A stretch of DNA of 64,000 nucleotides, taken from positions 18,636-82,635 of the forward strand of contig NZ_CP102333.1 in NCBI RefSeq assembly GCF_024600715.1, written 5' to 3'. Below are positions 18,213-27,552 of this stretch, piece after piece. The position numbers and the translations under genes are program-made. This DNA is from Streptomyces changanensis. Its GTDB lineage: Bacteria > Actinomycetota > Actinomycetes > Streptomycetales > Streptomycetaceae. Numbering within the stretch: position 1 is the stretch's first letter; each line of letters starts with the position of its first letter. Under the pieces are notes generated by a model that worked only from the letters and a program-made list of their open reading frames with translations, was not told where the DNA came from and did not search any database.

Positions 18213-18503
18213 AGCGCGAAGTACGGCTGCCCGGCGGGCCTGGTCGGCGATGATGTCCAGGACGACCTGGGCCGCCCTGGGACAGGTCGTCGCGAACCGG
18301 TCGTAGTCAGTGAAGACGAGGACCGGTCCGGCGCCCTCGGGAGCATCGTCGTAGCCGCCGTAGCAGGCCACGTCGCCGAGGCAGTCGTTGAGCGCGTCCA
18401 GGTTGTGCCCGTAGCAGTCGGGGAAGTCCAGGGCGACGGCCATGGCACGGTGCGTGTCTCGCTCCGTGTTCCCTTGGCCGGTTTCCAGGCGGATCACGCG
18501 GAA
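18213..18503 (-). pseudogene. Barstar-like inhibitor, 3' end cut by IS5 fragment
   Basis: Reading leftwards: FRVIRLETGQGNTERD, then MAVALDFPDCYGHNLDALN and DCLGDVACYGG, then GPVLVFTDYDRFA. The YGHNLDALNDCL block is the barstar signature. The end of the gene is replaced at 18212 by transposase sequence, so the last residues come from the IS. No clear start codon; the N-terminus lies near 18503. It is the second barstar-family gene within 4.5 kb. Confidence 0.65.
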
Positions 18504-18639
18504 GCTGCGGCTTCGAGACGTTCGGTCGCCTGTGTAAGGAGACGCTTGCGCCAGAGGAGGGTGACGAAAATGTTGATTACGCAATCGATGCCGAGAAGCC
18601 GAGTAGTCGTGGCGGTGGGCTCCGGAGTCTGCGCCGCCG

Positions 18640-18990
18640 CGTCGCTCCGGTAGGCGTCGAGCAGCGGAAGAACTCATCGACGGGGGTTGAGCCGTCGGGG
18701 GTGCTGCGCTCGATCTCGGCTGCCCAGGTAGGGAGCCGGCTATGTGTCGCGATACTCACGGAGCCAACGGCTGAAGTCGCCTTCGGGCCAGAAAGCCCAG
18801 GGTTCGTCGGTACGGTGCGCCGAGTGCTGCCCGGTAGCCGGTGAGCATGGGCTGCAGGTGCAGGAGTGAGCCTGCGGGCAGCCACATGCCGGGCCGGAGA
18901 CGGATCTGGTCCAGGAAGTCGTACACATCCGTGCAGTCCTGCCAGTGCTTGGCCGTGGGGGCCGGGAGGTCTTCGGTCGAACTGTTCCGA
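18640..18990 (-). pseudogene. Conserved hypothetical protein, frameshifted
   Basis: The fragments KHWQDCTDVYDFLDQIR, LRPGMWLPAGSLLHLQ (one frame), EPWAFWPEGDFSRWL (second frame) and LPTWAAEIERSTPDG (third frame) form one Streptomyces family in order, with indels near 18815 and 18745. The family is uncharacterised. No intact copy remains here. Confidence 0.5.
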
Positions 18991-19216
18991 CCCTATGGTG
19001 CGAGCGGGTGCTGTCGGCGGCGGGGTGTGAGCGGCGGGCAGTGGGCGGTGGGCGTGCGTACTTGAGGCTGGCGTCAGGTCCTGGGTCGGCGGCTGTACCG
19101 GGGAGGCGACCCGAGCAGCTGAACTTCCGCCCACGTGAACTGCCAGGTGGCCGACGAGGTTGGATAGCTCCATGGTGAGACGAGAGCGGGTCAAGAACGG
19201 GCGGCCTCCGTTCGGC

Positions 19217-19483
19217 ATGCCGAAGAGTATCGTCCTGACGGCGACGCCTGAGGGCTGGCGCCACAGTGTTCTCACGGGGGAAGGTGGGATGCTCTGCGGG
19301 CGCCTTACCGATGTACCAGCCCACACCGAGCCAGCCGAGGCACGGGCCGCCGCGGCCGCCATGGTGGTGGGACTCGCGCACGACTTCCACGGAGCCGACG
19401 TCGACGTGGCCTGGGATCCACCTCGGGAACCCGGCTACTGGACAGCCCAGGTCACCACCTCAGCGACCCCGCCGAACGCCTGA
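19217..19483 (+). CDS. Small conserved hypothetical protein, 88 residues
   Basis: Likely ATG 19217 (an earlier in-frame start at 19160 exists). Sequence PKSIVLTATPEGWRHSVL, GGMLCGRLTDVPAHTEP, AMVVGLAHDFHGADVDV and WDPPREPGYWTAQVT is a well-conserved small Streptomyces family. It appears intact. Function unknown; cytoplasmic. Confidence 0.65.
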   Translation: MPKSIVLTATPEGWRHSVLTGEGGMLCGRLTDVPAHTEPAEARAAAAAMVVGLAHDFHGADVDVAWDPPREPGYWTAQVTTSATPPNA

Positions 19484-19970
19484 AGTCAAACGACAGGCTT
19501 GGATCGCTCCTCAACCTGGCCGCTGCCCTGGTCGATGTGATTCCAGGTGCTGTCACGCATACCCAATGCTTCGGTACGTCCCTGCGGGCAGAGGGCATGG
19601 CTGATCGGGACCCCGAACGCCACGGCGGGCGCGGCTCGCATCAGCGCGATGCTCGATTCCCCCGGCTCCCCTTCCGATCGTTGTCGGGGGATCAGGGCCC
19701 TTCCTCCTCGGCGGACGGTTTGCCCACGTCGCAGTGGGCGCCCCGTGTCTGTGCGGTCGTCCCGAACAATCCGGCTGGCATCCGTGTTTTAGGGGCCAGG
19801 GCGGTGGGCTCTGGCTGCTCGAGCGGGGCAGAGCATGGCTCGCGAAGGTTCCAAAACGTCCGCCGGACCCGCGCGGGTGGCGCGGCCTGTGGTTCACTGG
19901 CGGCCCGCCCGACCTCCAGACGAGTGATTGCCGCAGGCGTACGGCCTGCTGCCGGTCGTCTCGCTACGGC
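19484..19970. other. No supported gene
   Basis: GC-rich DNA between a small gene and the decayed IS481. Open frames exist on both strands but none resembles a protein family, and no repeat was noticed. Confidence 0.4.
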
Positions 19971-20974
19971 CTAGCTGTGCTGTTCGGACAGGTTGGTGAC
20001 GCGGCTGGCTGGTGGGTGGCCGCCGATGCCGGTGTGGGGTCGGTGGTAGTTGTACCAGTCCAGCCAGTCGGGAAACGCCGCCTGCCGTTCGCTGTCTGAA
20101 GTGAAGGGCCGCATGTAGGCCCATTCGTCGAGCAGGGTGCGGTGGAAGCGTTCGACCTTGCCGTTGGTCTGCGGTCGCCAGGGCCTGGTCCAGCGGGGGC
20201 TGATACCCAGGTCGCGGCAGGTGTCGCGTCAGGTGTTCTTCGTGTAGGCCCAGGCGTTGTCGGTCAGGACCCGCTCGATCGTGATGCCCTGCTGGGTGAA
20301 CCAGGCGGTGGCTCGTCGCAGAAGGCCGCGCAGGTGGCGGCCTTCTCGTCAGGCAGGTCTTCGGTGTAGGCCAGGCGGGTGTGGTCGTCCAGGGCGGTGT
20401 GCAGTTAGGCGTATCCGGTGCCGTTGCGGCGGTCCTGGTTGGCTCGGCCGGCTGCGTGGCCGAGGACCTTGTGACCGCCGCCGTCGGGGATGCGGCCGAG
20501 TTTCTTGACGTCGATGTGGACCAGTTCGCCGGGCCGGGCTCGTTCGTAACGGCGGACGGGTTCGCCGGTGGCCCGGTCGATCGCGGTCAGAGCGGGCAGG
20601 TGGTGGCGCACGAGAATGCGGTGGGCGGTGGAGGCGGCGATGCCGCATCGGGCAGCCAGCCGCACCGGACCGATTCGATGCTCGCGTCGCAGATGTACGA
20701 CCTGCTCCTCGGCGGCAGCAAGCGTCCGGCGCGGGCTGAGGTGGGGGCGACTGGAGCGATCGTGCATTCCTGCAGCGCCAAGCTGGCGGTATCGGTTGGC
20801 CCAACGGGCGGCGGTGGTGTGGCTGACCTGGAAACGTTCCGCGGCCCGTCGCAGTGGCCAGCCGTCGTCCACGACACACCGGGCCAGACGTAACCTGCCG
20901 GTCGGCGTCAGCGGGGCATTACGGTGGGACACGAGGGCCTCCTGGCGGTCGGCGGTAGATGTCGCAATCCACAC
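19971..20974 (-). pseudogene. IS481 transposase with two nonsense codons and a frameshift
   Basis: The N-terminal helix-turn-helix (GRLRLARCVVDDGWPLR, FQVSHTTAARWANRYR) and the rve-type catalytic core (ELVHIDVKKLGRIPDGGGH) are clear. A stop interrupts GTGYA/LHTALDDHTRLAY at about 20404, a base is missing near 20325 (so ATAWFTQQGITIERV is in another frame), and a second stop replaces Trp in NTWRDTCRDLG at about 20230. The end (HRPHTGIGGHPPASRV) is still recognisable. Confidence 0.85.
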
Positions 20975-21042
20975 CGAACCCAGAAGGCCCTCACCTGTTC
21001 AAGCACCCAGCACGCGTGTCACCAACGTCCCGGGACAGCACA
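19976..21042 (-). mobile_element. IS481-family element, decayed
   Basis: Imperfect terminal inverted repeats are visible: left TGTGCTGTTCGGACAGGTTG, right (reverse complement) TGTGCTGTCCCGGGACGTTG, each followed by GTGACxCG. The 1.07 kb length and single transposase match IS481. The coding region carries several inactivating changes. Confidence 0.75.
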
Positions 21043-21396
21043 CCTAGCCCGTAGACAGGGGGGTGCAGCCCGCGGTCCCGAGGACGGGAAGGGACCTCAA
21101 CGGCTGCTGCCCCTCTCGCCGGGGCCCCCGTCACCCCGAGGCGCGCGGGCCCCGGCGAAGACCTGGCAGGGGTTGCCCGGGTCCCGGCTATCCGAGGTGC
21201 CGTCGTCGGCAGAGGTCATGAGCGAGGAGAAGGCGTCGTGGCATCCCGGTGAGATTTGTCCGCCAGTGGGCCCTACACGTGCGACTGCGGCGGCGGACAC
21301 CACTGGAGTACGGGCCTGAAGGGGCACACCGCTTCCCGCCCCTGAGCGGCATCTGCCGCTGACCGCCGCGCTACCTCTTCTTCGTTGTAGCAGTGA
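21043..21396. other. No supported gene
   Basis: Region after the IS481 right end. No protein-like frame, no repeat of note. Confidence 0.4.
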
Positions 21397-22321
21397 TCAT
21401 CTCTGGTCGCGGCGTTGTAGCGTATAGAGGTCCCCGCTGTCGGGGTCCCCTATGAACACGAAGAGCTTCGGGTGCTCGAGACTCCCGAACACCTCCCAGG
21501 TGTCCATGGCGCAACCGTCGAGCGACACGTCCACTGTCTGGGACCACGGTCCGCTACCTGGCTCGTATGTCCAGGTTCCCGTCCCGGTGCACTCGTGGAC
21601 CACGGAATCGAAGGACTCCCCGAGAGCGAACGTCTTGATGCGGTCCGCCGTGGCCTTGCCGTCCGCCGCGAGGACGAGCGTGCCGCCCTTCCCGTCGGAC
21701 CAGGTCCCGGCGATCCGTTCCGTGCTCAACCGCGGAGGCTCGTACCCGATGCCGGCATACAGGCCGATGCCGGCGAGCGCACCGGCGACGACGACGGCGA
21801 GCGTCCCGTACACCACCACCGACCCGAACATGTTCCCGCCGGAGAGCCACGGGCGGTCCGTCAGCAGCAGCCTGCGGGCGACCAGCGCCGCGAGGGCGAG
21901 GGCCACCGTCGCCGCGAGCCACCAGCCCAGGCCCGCCAAGGGGCTTACTTCCGCGAGCACCGCCACGGCGAGCACCGGCGGCCGCCACTACCGGGACCCA
22001 CCACCACGCCTCGCGTCCGGAGAAACGGCGGCCGAGCCACGCGGCCGCCGCCAGGAGGGGAACCACCCCGCCGAGCGACAGCAGAGCACCGAGCGCGGCT
22101 CCCACCGCCGCTACGAGCGGCGCCATCACCACCAAAAGGAAGATCCCCATCGCGTTGTAGGGAAGACCCGGGCTCTCCTGGACCTGCCCCCACACGACGA
22201 CCGCGATCATCCCGATCACCGCTTCGACGGCCATCACCGACACCGATGCCGTCAGCACCGCGCCCAACCTGTCGGTCACGCGCACCTGCCGCCGCCCCCA
22301 CCCCAGCATTTCTGAACGCAT
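21397..22321 (-). pseudogene. Multi-pass membrane protein with one frameshift
   Basis: ATG 22321 (GAGGGA upstream) opens a protein with helices ASVSVMAVEAVIGMIAVVV, IFLLVVMAPLVAAVG and GVVPLLAAAAWLG. At about 21975-21985 the natural continuation changes by one frame to VLAVAVLAEVSPLAGL, LAATVALALAALVARR, then an outside C-terminal domain (GTWSDGKGGTLVLAADG, DVSLDGCAMDTW). Joined length is about 308 residues with 5-6 membrane helices. One indel would restore it, so a sequencing error is possible. Confidence 0.6.
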
Positions 22322-22479
22322 TCAAATCCCTCCCCGCCCCACATCCTGCCTCATCGGGACGGGCCCCCGCGGCCCACCCCCCTCCCCCGCTACCTGCGGC
22401 ATGACCCAGAGATGCCCAAACCGCCACGGGAATCTCGGAGCCCGGATGGCTCGCTACAGGTCGTCGCCCGCGAGGGCGT

Positions 22480-22707
22480 GGACGCGGTCCGCGTACTCGC
22501 GGCCGACCAGGCCCGAAACCGCCGGAAGCTCGGCTCCAACGGTGGCCGGCCGCCGCACTTCGACGGGGTCGACTACCGCGAACGTCACGCGGTCGAGTGC
22601 GGATCAACCGCCTCAAGAGGCACCGCGCCGTCGCCACGCGATACGACAATCTCGCGGTCCGCTACGAGGTAGCTGTCCAGCTCGCGGCGATCCACGAGTG
22701 GCTGTGA
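22480..22707 (+). pseudogene. IS5-family transposase C-terminal remnant
   Basis: RNRRKLGSNGGRPPHFDG, then DYRERHAVECGINRLKRH and YEVAVQLAAIHEWL before a stop match the end of a second IS5 subtype (GRPPxFDxxxYxxRHxVExxIN). One frame change near 22600. Confidence 0.55.
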
Positions 22708-22854
22708 CCCCCGGCCGTCGCACGGTGGGAACCACGTTCCACGCGGCAGGCAGATCGCTGCCACAGGCGAGGCCGACGAAGTCGTCCTCGCGCACGATGC
22801 TGTGCTCAGGCAATCGGGGCACCGCCGGAACACCATCTCGTGGGTGAAGTGCGA

Positions 22855-23098
22855 CGGCGCGGGATCGCCTGCACGATTCCCGAGCGGATCGACCAGATCA
22901 ACGGCCGCATCCGCCGCGGCGAGACCCTCTGCCGCCTCGACAAGGCCGCCTACCGGCGCAACATCATCGAGCGCTGCTTCAACCGACGCAAACAGAACCG
23001 GGCCCTGGCCGCCCGCTACGACAAAGGAGCCACCCACAACCAAGCCATGGTCACCCTCGCCTGCCTCCGACTCTGGCTCCACGACTATCCGGACACCC
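22855..23098 (+). pseudogene. IS5-family transposase C-terminal remnant
   Basis: The reading RRRGIACTIPERIDQINGR, FNRRKQNRALAARYDKG and LACLRLWLHDYP is the C-terminal third of an IS5-type transposase. It is cut at about 23098 where the gene on the other strand ends. Confidence 0.65.
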
Positions 23099-23578
23099 CT
23101 AGCAGGCGTTGGCGATCCAGTCTTCGGTGCTGCGATGGCGGCCCAGCCCCATGGCCTCGAACTCGTCCTCGCCCAGACTCCTTCGGGCGCCCAGCCGCCG
23201 CAGAGCCTGGGGGATGGGGCTGACCGCCCGAGAGAACCGCTTCTTCGTCGGCTCATCCAGCGGACCCAGTGCCAGTGCACCGTCAGCCCAGACAGCGGCT
23301 CGTTGCTCGCCGTCTCCTCCGAAGTATTCGGCCTCCACATAGGCGACCGGGCCCGCAACAGACCACTGAGCCAGCAGCGTGTCAAAGCCCCCTGGCAGTC
23401 CCCAGAATCCCAGGTCCCGTCCATCGCTGCCGTCCGTGACGGCGTCAACGACCTCATCGGTCATCGGCATCAGCGACAGTCCCTGGCCAAGAGGCACCAC
23501 TTGGGCTCCAGGAACCTCCCGCGACGCGACGCGCAACATCTCGTCACACGCGATGACCGCCTGCAATGTGTAACCCAC
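23099..23578 (-). CDS. Conserved Streptomyces hypothetical protein, 159 residues
   Basis: GTG 23578 with GGAGGG eight bases upstream; the protein begins VGYTLQAVIACDEMLR and continues VVPLGQGLSLMPMTDEV, LGFWGLPGGFD, YVEAEYFGGDGEQRAAV and ends RHRSTEDWIANAC. It belongs to a very common but uncharacterised Streptomyces family, and the family length fits. It is intact. Its stop lies against an IS5 remnant. Confidence 0.75.
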   Translation of the reverse strand: MGYTLQAVIACDEMLRVASREVPGAQVVPLGQGLSLMPMTDEVVDAVTDGSDGRDLGFWGLPGGFDTLLAQWSVAGPVAYVEAEYFGGDGEQRAAVWADGALALGPLDEPTKKRFSRAVSPIPQALRRLGARRSLGEDEFEAMGLGRHRSTEDWIANAC

Positions 23579-23599
23579 CCCAAACCCTCCCCCACTGAT

Positions 23600-23885
23600 A
23601 CGGACGCATCTTGCCTGACACATCGTGCTCTGTCGGCGTACACGCGAACGTTTGCTCTGGCAAGATTTTCGTAGGCGGAGACTATCTCGGTGACACGGTC
23701 GGCAGGTCCGCACAGCGGGCTGGCGAAGGGCACGCATTCCGCACACGTGGCGCTGCGGCTTGGGCCGGGCATCCAAATCGTTCAGCAGCGTGAGGACGGC
23801 CGGGTGCGGCAACCGAGGCCCCAGCACTCGCTCCAGCGACGGGTCGCAATACGGGTATGCGATCTTGATAGGACTGCGGCGGTAC
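23600..23885 (-). pseudogene. Degraded hypothetical gene with CxxC
   Basis: One frame reads PIKIAYPYCDPSLERVL and VLTLLNDLDARPKPQRH; the next frame continues TCAECVPFASPLCGPAD and VSAYENLARANVRVYA. A one-base shift near 23740 splits them. The joined protein of about 95 residues has four cysteines. Family unknown. Confidence 0.35.
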
Positions 23886-23910
23886 TGCGGCCACTGTTAG
23901 CCTGCCGTCC

Positions 23911-25164
23911 ATGATCACGGGCGGCCTGACAGGCCGAATAGGCCGCATGGCGGGAGATAGCAAGCCGGAGCGCGTGCTGATCGCCGCCAGTTTCGTCAAC
24001 CGGATCGGCAACGGTCTGTTCAACGCGGCGTCGGCGCTCTATTTCACCTTGGTCGTGGGCTTGCCCGCGGTGCAGGTCGGCGCCGCGCTCACCATCGCCG
24101 GACTGATCGGCCTGTGCGCGGGCATACCCGGAGGGCATCTCGCCGACCGGCGCGGGGCGCGCACGATCATGATGCTGGCCCTCGCGGTCCAGGCGATGTC
24201 GATGGCGGCCCTCGTCCTCGTCGAGAGCTGGGCCGCGCTCACGATCATCGCGACGGTCGACCAGATCGCCGCAGCAGTGGGCGGGGCGGCCTGGGGTGCT
24301 CTGGTGGTCCGGGTCGGGGGTGATCGCCCGGCCCTGTTCCGGGCGAAGTTGCGTACCTTCGTCAACCTGGGCGTCATTCTCGGAACGGTGGGTGCCGGGC
24401 TGGCGCTGGCCGCGGACACCCGCGGCGCCTATGTCACGCTGGTCCTCGGCAACGCGGCGAGCTTCGCCCTGTGCGCGGTGCTTCTGCTCCTGCTGCCCCG
24501 CTATCCGGTGCTGGCAGCACCGCCGCAGCAGCGTCGCTGGCTCGTTTTCACGGACCGCCCGTTTCTGACGTTCACCGCCCTCTACGGGGCCATGGGACTG
24601 CAATACCCGGTGGCCTCCCTGCTCCTGCCGATCTGGATCTCCGAACACACGGAAGCGCCGCGCTGGACGGTGGCCGCGCTGTTCGCCGTCAATGCCGCCT
24701 TCTGCGTACTGATGCAGACCAGGATCGGCTCCCGTATCGAAACCCCGCACGACGGCGGCAGGGCGTTTCGCACCGCGGGGCTCCTCTTCCTCGTCAGCTG
24801 CCCGATGATGGCGCTGGCGGCGTACACCCCGGTCTGGGCGGCAGCAGGACTGCTCCTGGCAGCGATCTTCGTCCATAGCCTGGCAGAGGTCTGGGAGTCC
24901 TCGGCGCGCTTCGCCCTGGGCTTCGGTCTTGCCCCGGACCATGCGCAGGGTCAGTACCAAGGTGTCCTCGGCCTCGGCTTCAGCGCGGGCCAGGCTCTTG
25001 CCCCCGCGATCCTCACCACGGTGGTGCTGGGCCTTGGCACGGCGGGCTGGCTGCTGCCGGCGGTGTTCTTCGCGGCGCTGGGTGCTGCCGGCCCGTCTCT
25101 TGCCCGCTGGGGCATGCGGACCCGGCTGCAGCAGCCGGGCGTTGCCGTGGAAGCGACGGGCTGA
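23911..25164 (+). CDS. Major facilitator superfamily transporter
   Basis: 417 residues from ATG 23911 (ATG 23947 possible) with twelve hydrophobic segments. The MFS signature between helices 2 and 3 is visible (GGHLADRRGARTIM), and a second loop RIGSRIETPHDGGRA lies between helices 8 and 9. Such proteins export or import small molecules using the proton gradient. The substrate cannot be told; no regulator or resistance partner lies beside it. The frame is clean and the length normal, so it is probably functional. Confidence 0.9.
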   Translation: MITGGLTGRIGRMAGDSKPERVLIAASFVNRIGNGLFNAASALYFTLVVGLPAVQVGAALTIAGLIGLCAGIPGGHLADRRGARTIMMLALAVQAMSMAALVLVESWAALTIIATVDQIAAAVGGAAWGALVVRVGGDRPALFRAKLRTFVNLGVILGTVGAGLALAADTRGAYVTLVLGNAASFALCAVLLLLLPRYPVLAAPPQQRRWLVFTDRPFLTFTALYGAMGLQYPVASLLLPIWISEHTEAPRWTVAALFAVNAAFCVLMQTRIGSRIETPHDGGRAFRTAGLLFLVSCPMMALAAYTPVWAAAGLLLAAIFVHSLAEVWESSARFALGFGLAPDHAQGQYQGVLGLGFSAGQALAPAILTTVVLGLGTAGWLLPAVFFAALGAAGPSLARWGMRTRLQQPGVAVEATG

Positions 25165-25253
25165 CCAGACAGATAGGTGTCAGAGTCTTCCGCCTTGCGG
25201 CACGTGCATGGCGCTGCCGCTGGAGTAGTGACAAGCGCATTGTCTTCTCTGAG

Positions 25254-25430
25254 CGCTGTCCCGTAAATGATCTACGATATGCCGATTGACCAGCGCCGCT
25301 GTGCCTCATCCGGCGAGGCTGAGGCTGTGTAAGCGGGCGATGCCGAGCAGGCATGGTGAACGCCTTCGGCTTGGAGGCGGCAGTCGCGGAGGATCTTGCA
25401 GAGCGCGGAGGGGTGCCGTTGAGACTGAGT
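25254..25430 (-). mobile_element. End of an IS5-type (DDE_Tnp_4) element, remnant
   Basis: Reading leftwards, CKILRDCRLQAEGVHHA is followed, after a one-base shift, by the C-terminal tail LHSLSLAG and a stop, then the terminal repeat near GTAAATGATCTAC (25262-25274). It is the right end of the same element type whose other end fragment lies inverted at 25905-26200. Confidence 0.65.
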
Positions 25431-25431
25431 G

Positions 25432-25866
25432 TCAGCGGGGAATGCTCTGTCCCGCTTCGGTGAGGGTCAGTGTGAGGCACCCCAGCCACGTGCCGGATGG
25501 CGGGTACTCCCAGTTCTCGGCGTCCGCCAGGACAGCGGGAAGGTCCTCCTTCGGGATAGGGGGCCCGGGCTGCTCTCCGAGAGTGCCATCCGGTGCTGTC
25601 CAGGGAACGACCCGGCACACTTCGATCCATCCTCTGTCGACGAGGGGGAGGAGGATCGGGACGAGAGCCGAGGCGGGCTCTGAGACCAGCGGCTCGTCGA
25701 GGTCACCCCAAACGCCAGGGAGGATGTCGATCTCGGTGGCGTTGATCATGAAGGCACGTTCGGGGGAGGACAGCTGGTCTGTCGCGGGATAGCTCACACG
25801 CAGAGTGTCGCAACTCAGGAGATCGGCCGCCGAGAGCCCCCGGTGGCTCTCTGAAGAAGTGGTCAC
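25432..25866 (-). CDS. Conserved hypothetical protein, 144 residues
   Basis: ATG 25866. Motifs: LRVSYPATDQLSSPERAFM, WGDLDEPLVSEPASALV, LVDRGWIEVCRVVPWT, LPAVLADAENWEYP and GCLTLTLTEAGQS. A small, uncharacterised Streptomyces family; acidic, soluble. It is intact although both sides are occupied by inverted remnants of the same IS. Confidence 0.65.
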   Translation of the reverse strand: MTTSSESHRGLSAADLLSCDTLRVSYPATDQLSSPERAFMINATEIDILPGVWGDLDEPLVSEPASALVPILLPLVDRGWIEVCRVVPWTAPDGTLGEQPGPPIPKEDLPAVLADAENWEYPPSGTWLGCLTLTLTEAGQSIPR

Positions 25867-25904
25867 ATGGACGAAATGATCTCGATGTGACTGGTGTGAT
25901 CACG

Positions 25905-26200
25905 GCGTCGGAGCCGCAAGACCCTCACGATCGCCGACGGCGGCTACCCGGGCACCGGCCTCGTCATCCCGCACCGCCGCAAGCGAGGCCAAGGCGAACT
26001 CCCGGCCTGGAAAGAGGAACACAACAAGTCCCACAAGCAGGTCCGGGCCCGCGTTGAGCACGTCTTCGCCCGCAGGAAGCCCAGGAAGATCCTCCGCGAC
26101 TGCCACCTCAGAGGCGACGGCGTCCAGCACGCCATGCTCGGCATCGCACGGATGCACAACCTCGCCCGAGGCGACTCGTAGATCATTTACCGGACAGCCC
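25905..26200 (+). mobile_element. IS5-type (DDE_Tnp_4) C-terminal half and right inverted repeat
   Basis: The plus strand encodes ADGGYPGTGLVIPHRRKR, KQVRARVEHVFARRKPRK and AMLGIARMHNLARGDS before a stop at 26181, the end of a DDE_Tnp_4 transposase. The inverted repeat GTAGATCATTTACCGGACAG (26178-26197) follows. The N-terminal half is missing. Confidence 0.75.
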
Positions 26201-26560
26201 TTAGCTCGACGGGCTCGTTGTCCGTGATGACAGCGCCCTTGCCAAAACCATCCACTCGGGAGAAGCCGGGGGATGCCTCGACCTCGTCGTGGTTGCGGTC
26301 ACCCGCCGGCGCAGCGGGACGTCGGAAAGGTAGCGCAGCAGCTGGACCGTCGGTGACGCGGCCGACTTCCCGGAAGGCGGTGTAAGTGGCGTTCTTGCGC
26401 ACACCGACGCGAAAGCGCCGCAGCAGCATGGCGGAGGAGATCGCGCCCTCGCGCACCGAGATCGTCACCCGCAGTGGGTGCCGGAACTCGGACTCGATCA
26501 GGCCGAAGTCGATGATGTCGCGGCCTGGCTCCCCGAACGGGAAGGACTGGCCCTGTGTGT
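26187..26560 (-). pseudogene. Tn3-family transposase, internal fragment
   Basis: DIIDFGLIESEFRHPLRVT, ISVREGAISSAMLLRRFR and RKNATYTAFREVGRV are the conserved C-terminal catalytic region of Tn3 transposases. Later pieces (QLLRYLSDVPLRRRVTA) are in another frame. No Tn3 terminal repeats or resolvase were seen. Confidence 0.75.
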
Positions 26561-26599
26561 CGGCGTGCACGGTGCACAGTTACTCACCGTGTCGAGGAG

Positions 26600-26805
26600 C
26601 CCGAGTTCCGGATTGCCGGCCGCCCGACGCGGCGTCCCGCACGGTGGCGGACTGGGCAAGGTGCGCTGGGTGGTCGAGCGCACCTTGCCAGGCTGCACCG
26701 GTTCAAACGGCTCCGCACCCGCTACGAACGACGTGCAGATCTCCACCAGCATCTGCTTGAACCGGCGCGCATCCGGCGTCTGGCCGGTCGCCCCGAGTGG
26801 TCGAC
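26600..26805 (+). pseudogene. IS5-family transposase C-terminal remnant
   Basis: HGGGLGKVRWVVERT, then in the next frame LARLHRFKRLRTRYERR and ADLHQHLLEPA, match the IS5 ending (VERTFAWLHxFKRLRxRYExRADLH). One frame change near 26690. A related piece is at 46037-46230. Confidence 0.65.
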
Positions 26806-26807
26806 TA

Positions 26808-27027
26808 AGACGTCATTTCAGTTGGCATGATCTTGCGGCAGTCTGGGGTGATGACTGCTGCGCTTGTCGAGCGGATGGCGCCGGAAGACCTGTGGACGTT
26901 GTTCCAGCGGGTGGTGCCGCCGGCGCCGGTCCGCCCCCAGGGTGGTGGGCACCGGCGGCGAGGGGACCGCGAGGTGCTGGCCGCGATCATCTTCGTGGCC
27001 ACCTCAGGCTGCACCTGGAATCAACTG
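26808..27027 (+). mobile_element. IS5-family 5' fragment (same element as 41578-42439)
   Basis: Starts with the terminal repeat AGACGTCATTTCAGTTGGC directly after TA and continues identically or nearly so to the transposase-start end of the complete copy at 41578-42439, encoding the first about 66 residues (MILRQSGVMTAALVER). It stops abruptly at about 27027, inside the 3' end of the gene on the other strand. Confidence 0.85.
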
Positions 27028-27480
27028 AATCAGGTTTGCCAGGGCATCGGCGGAACCCGGCTTCCGACGCGTCGACTCCACCAGCTTCGAGCGGAGGTCA
27101 GATGCTGGTTGACCAAGGACGATGGCGCTGATCACCAACTCAAGCATGACGCAGTCGTAGGCGTCGTCCGTGCCTCGATAGCGCTTGGCATCACGTTCGA
27201 AGACGGCACTGGCGATCCGCCATCCACCGCCCTCAACCGGTGCGAAGGTCGCCGAGAAGACGCCGTTACCGGTCCAGCTTCGGTGCAGGAAGACAACCTC
27301 GCCCTCCGTGAAGACGTCCCACTTCTCGTCCATGTCCCGCGAGGCGTAGCCGAGCTGGATCTGCTTCCAGTCTTCATCTGACCAGATTCGCTGGGGAAGC
27401 TGCGGCATCGGCTGAGGGAGGGATATCGGCTGAATACGACCGGAAAGCGTGGCCCGGGTGACGCGTTCGACAGCAGGCAT
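27004..27480 (-). CDS. Conserved hypothetical protein, 3' end replaced by IS DNA
   Basis: ATG 27480. The protein shows LPQRIWSDEDWKQIQLGY, DMDEKWDVFTEGEVVFL, HRSWTGNGVFSATFAPV and DAYDCVMLELVISAIV, a widespread Streptomyces family. The C-terminus after about residue 150 is encoded by the IS5 fragment (stop at 27004). Truncation removes only the tail, so activity cannot be excluded. Confidence 0.6.
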   Translation of the reverse strand: MPAVERVTRATLSGRIQPISLPQPMPQLPQRIWSDEDWKQIQLGYASRDMDEKWDVFTEGEVVFLHRSWTGNGVFSATFAPVEGGGWRIASAVFERDAKRYRGTDDAYDCVMLELVISAIVLGQPASDLRSKLVESTRRKPGSADALANLIQLIPGAA

Positions 27481-27552
27481 GGAGTGATCCTATGGAGGAA
27501 GCCGAACACCGCAGCTTCCCGCCTCTCAGGGCCCTCATTCTGCAACGCCCTG

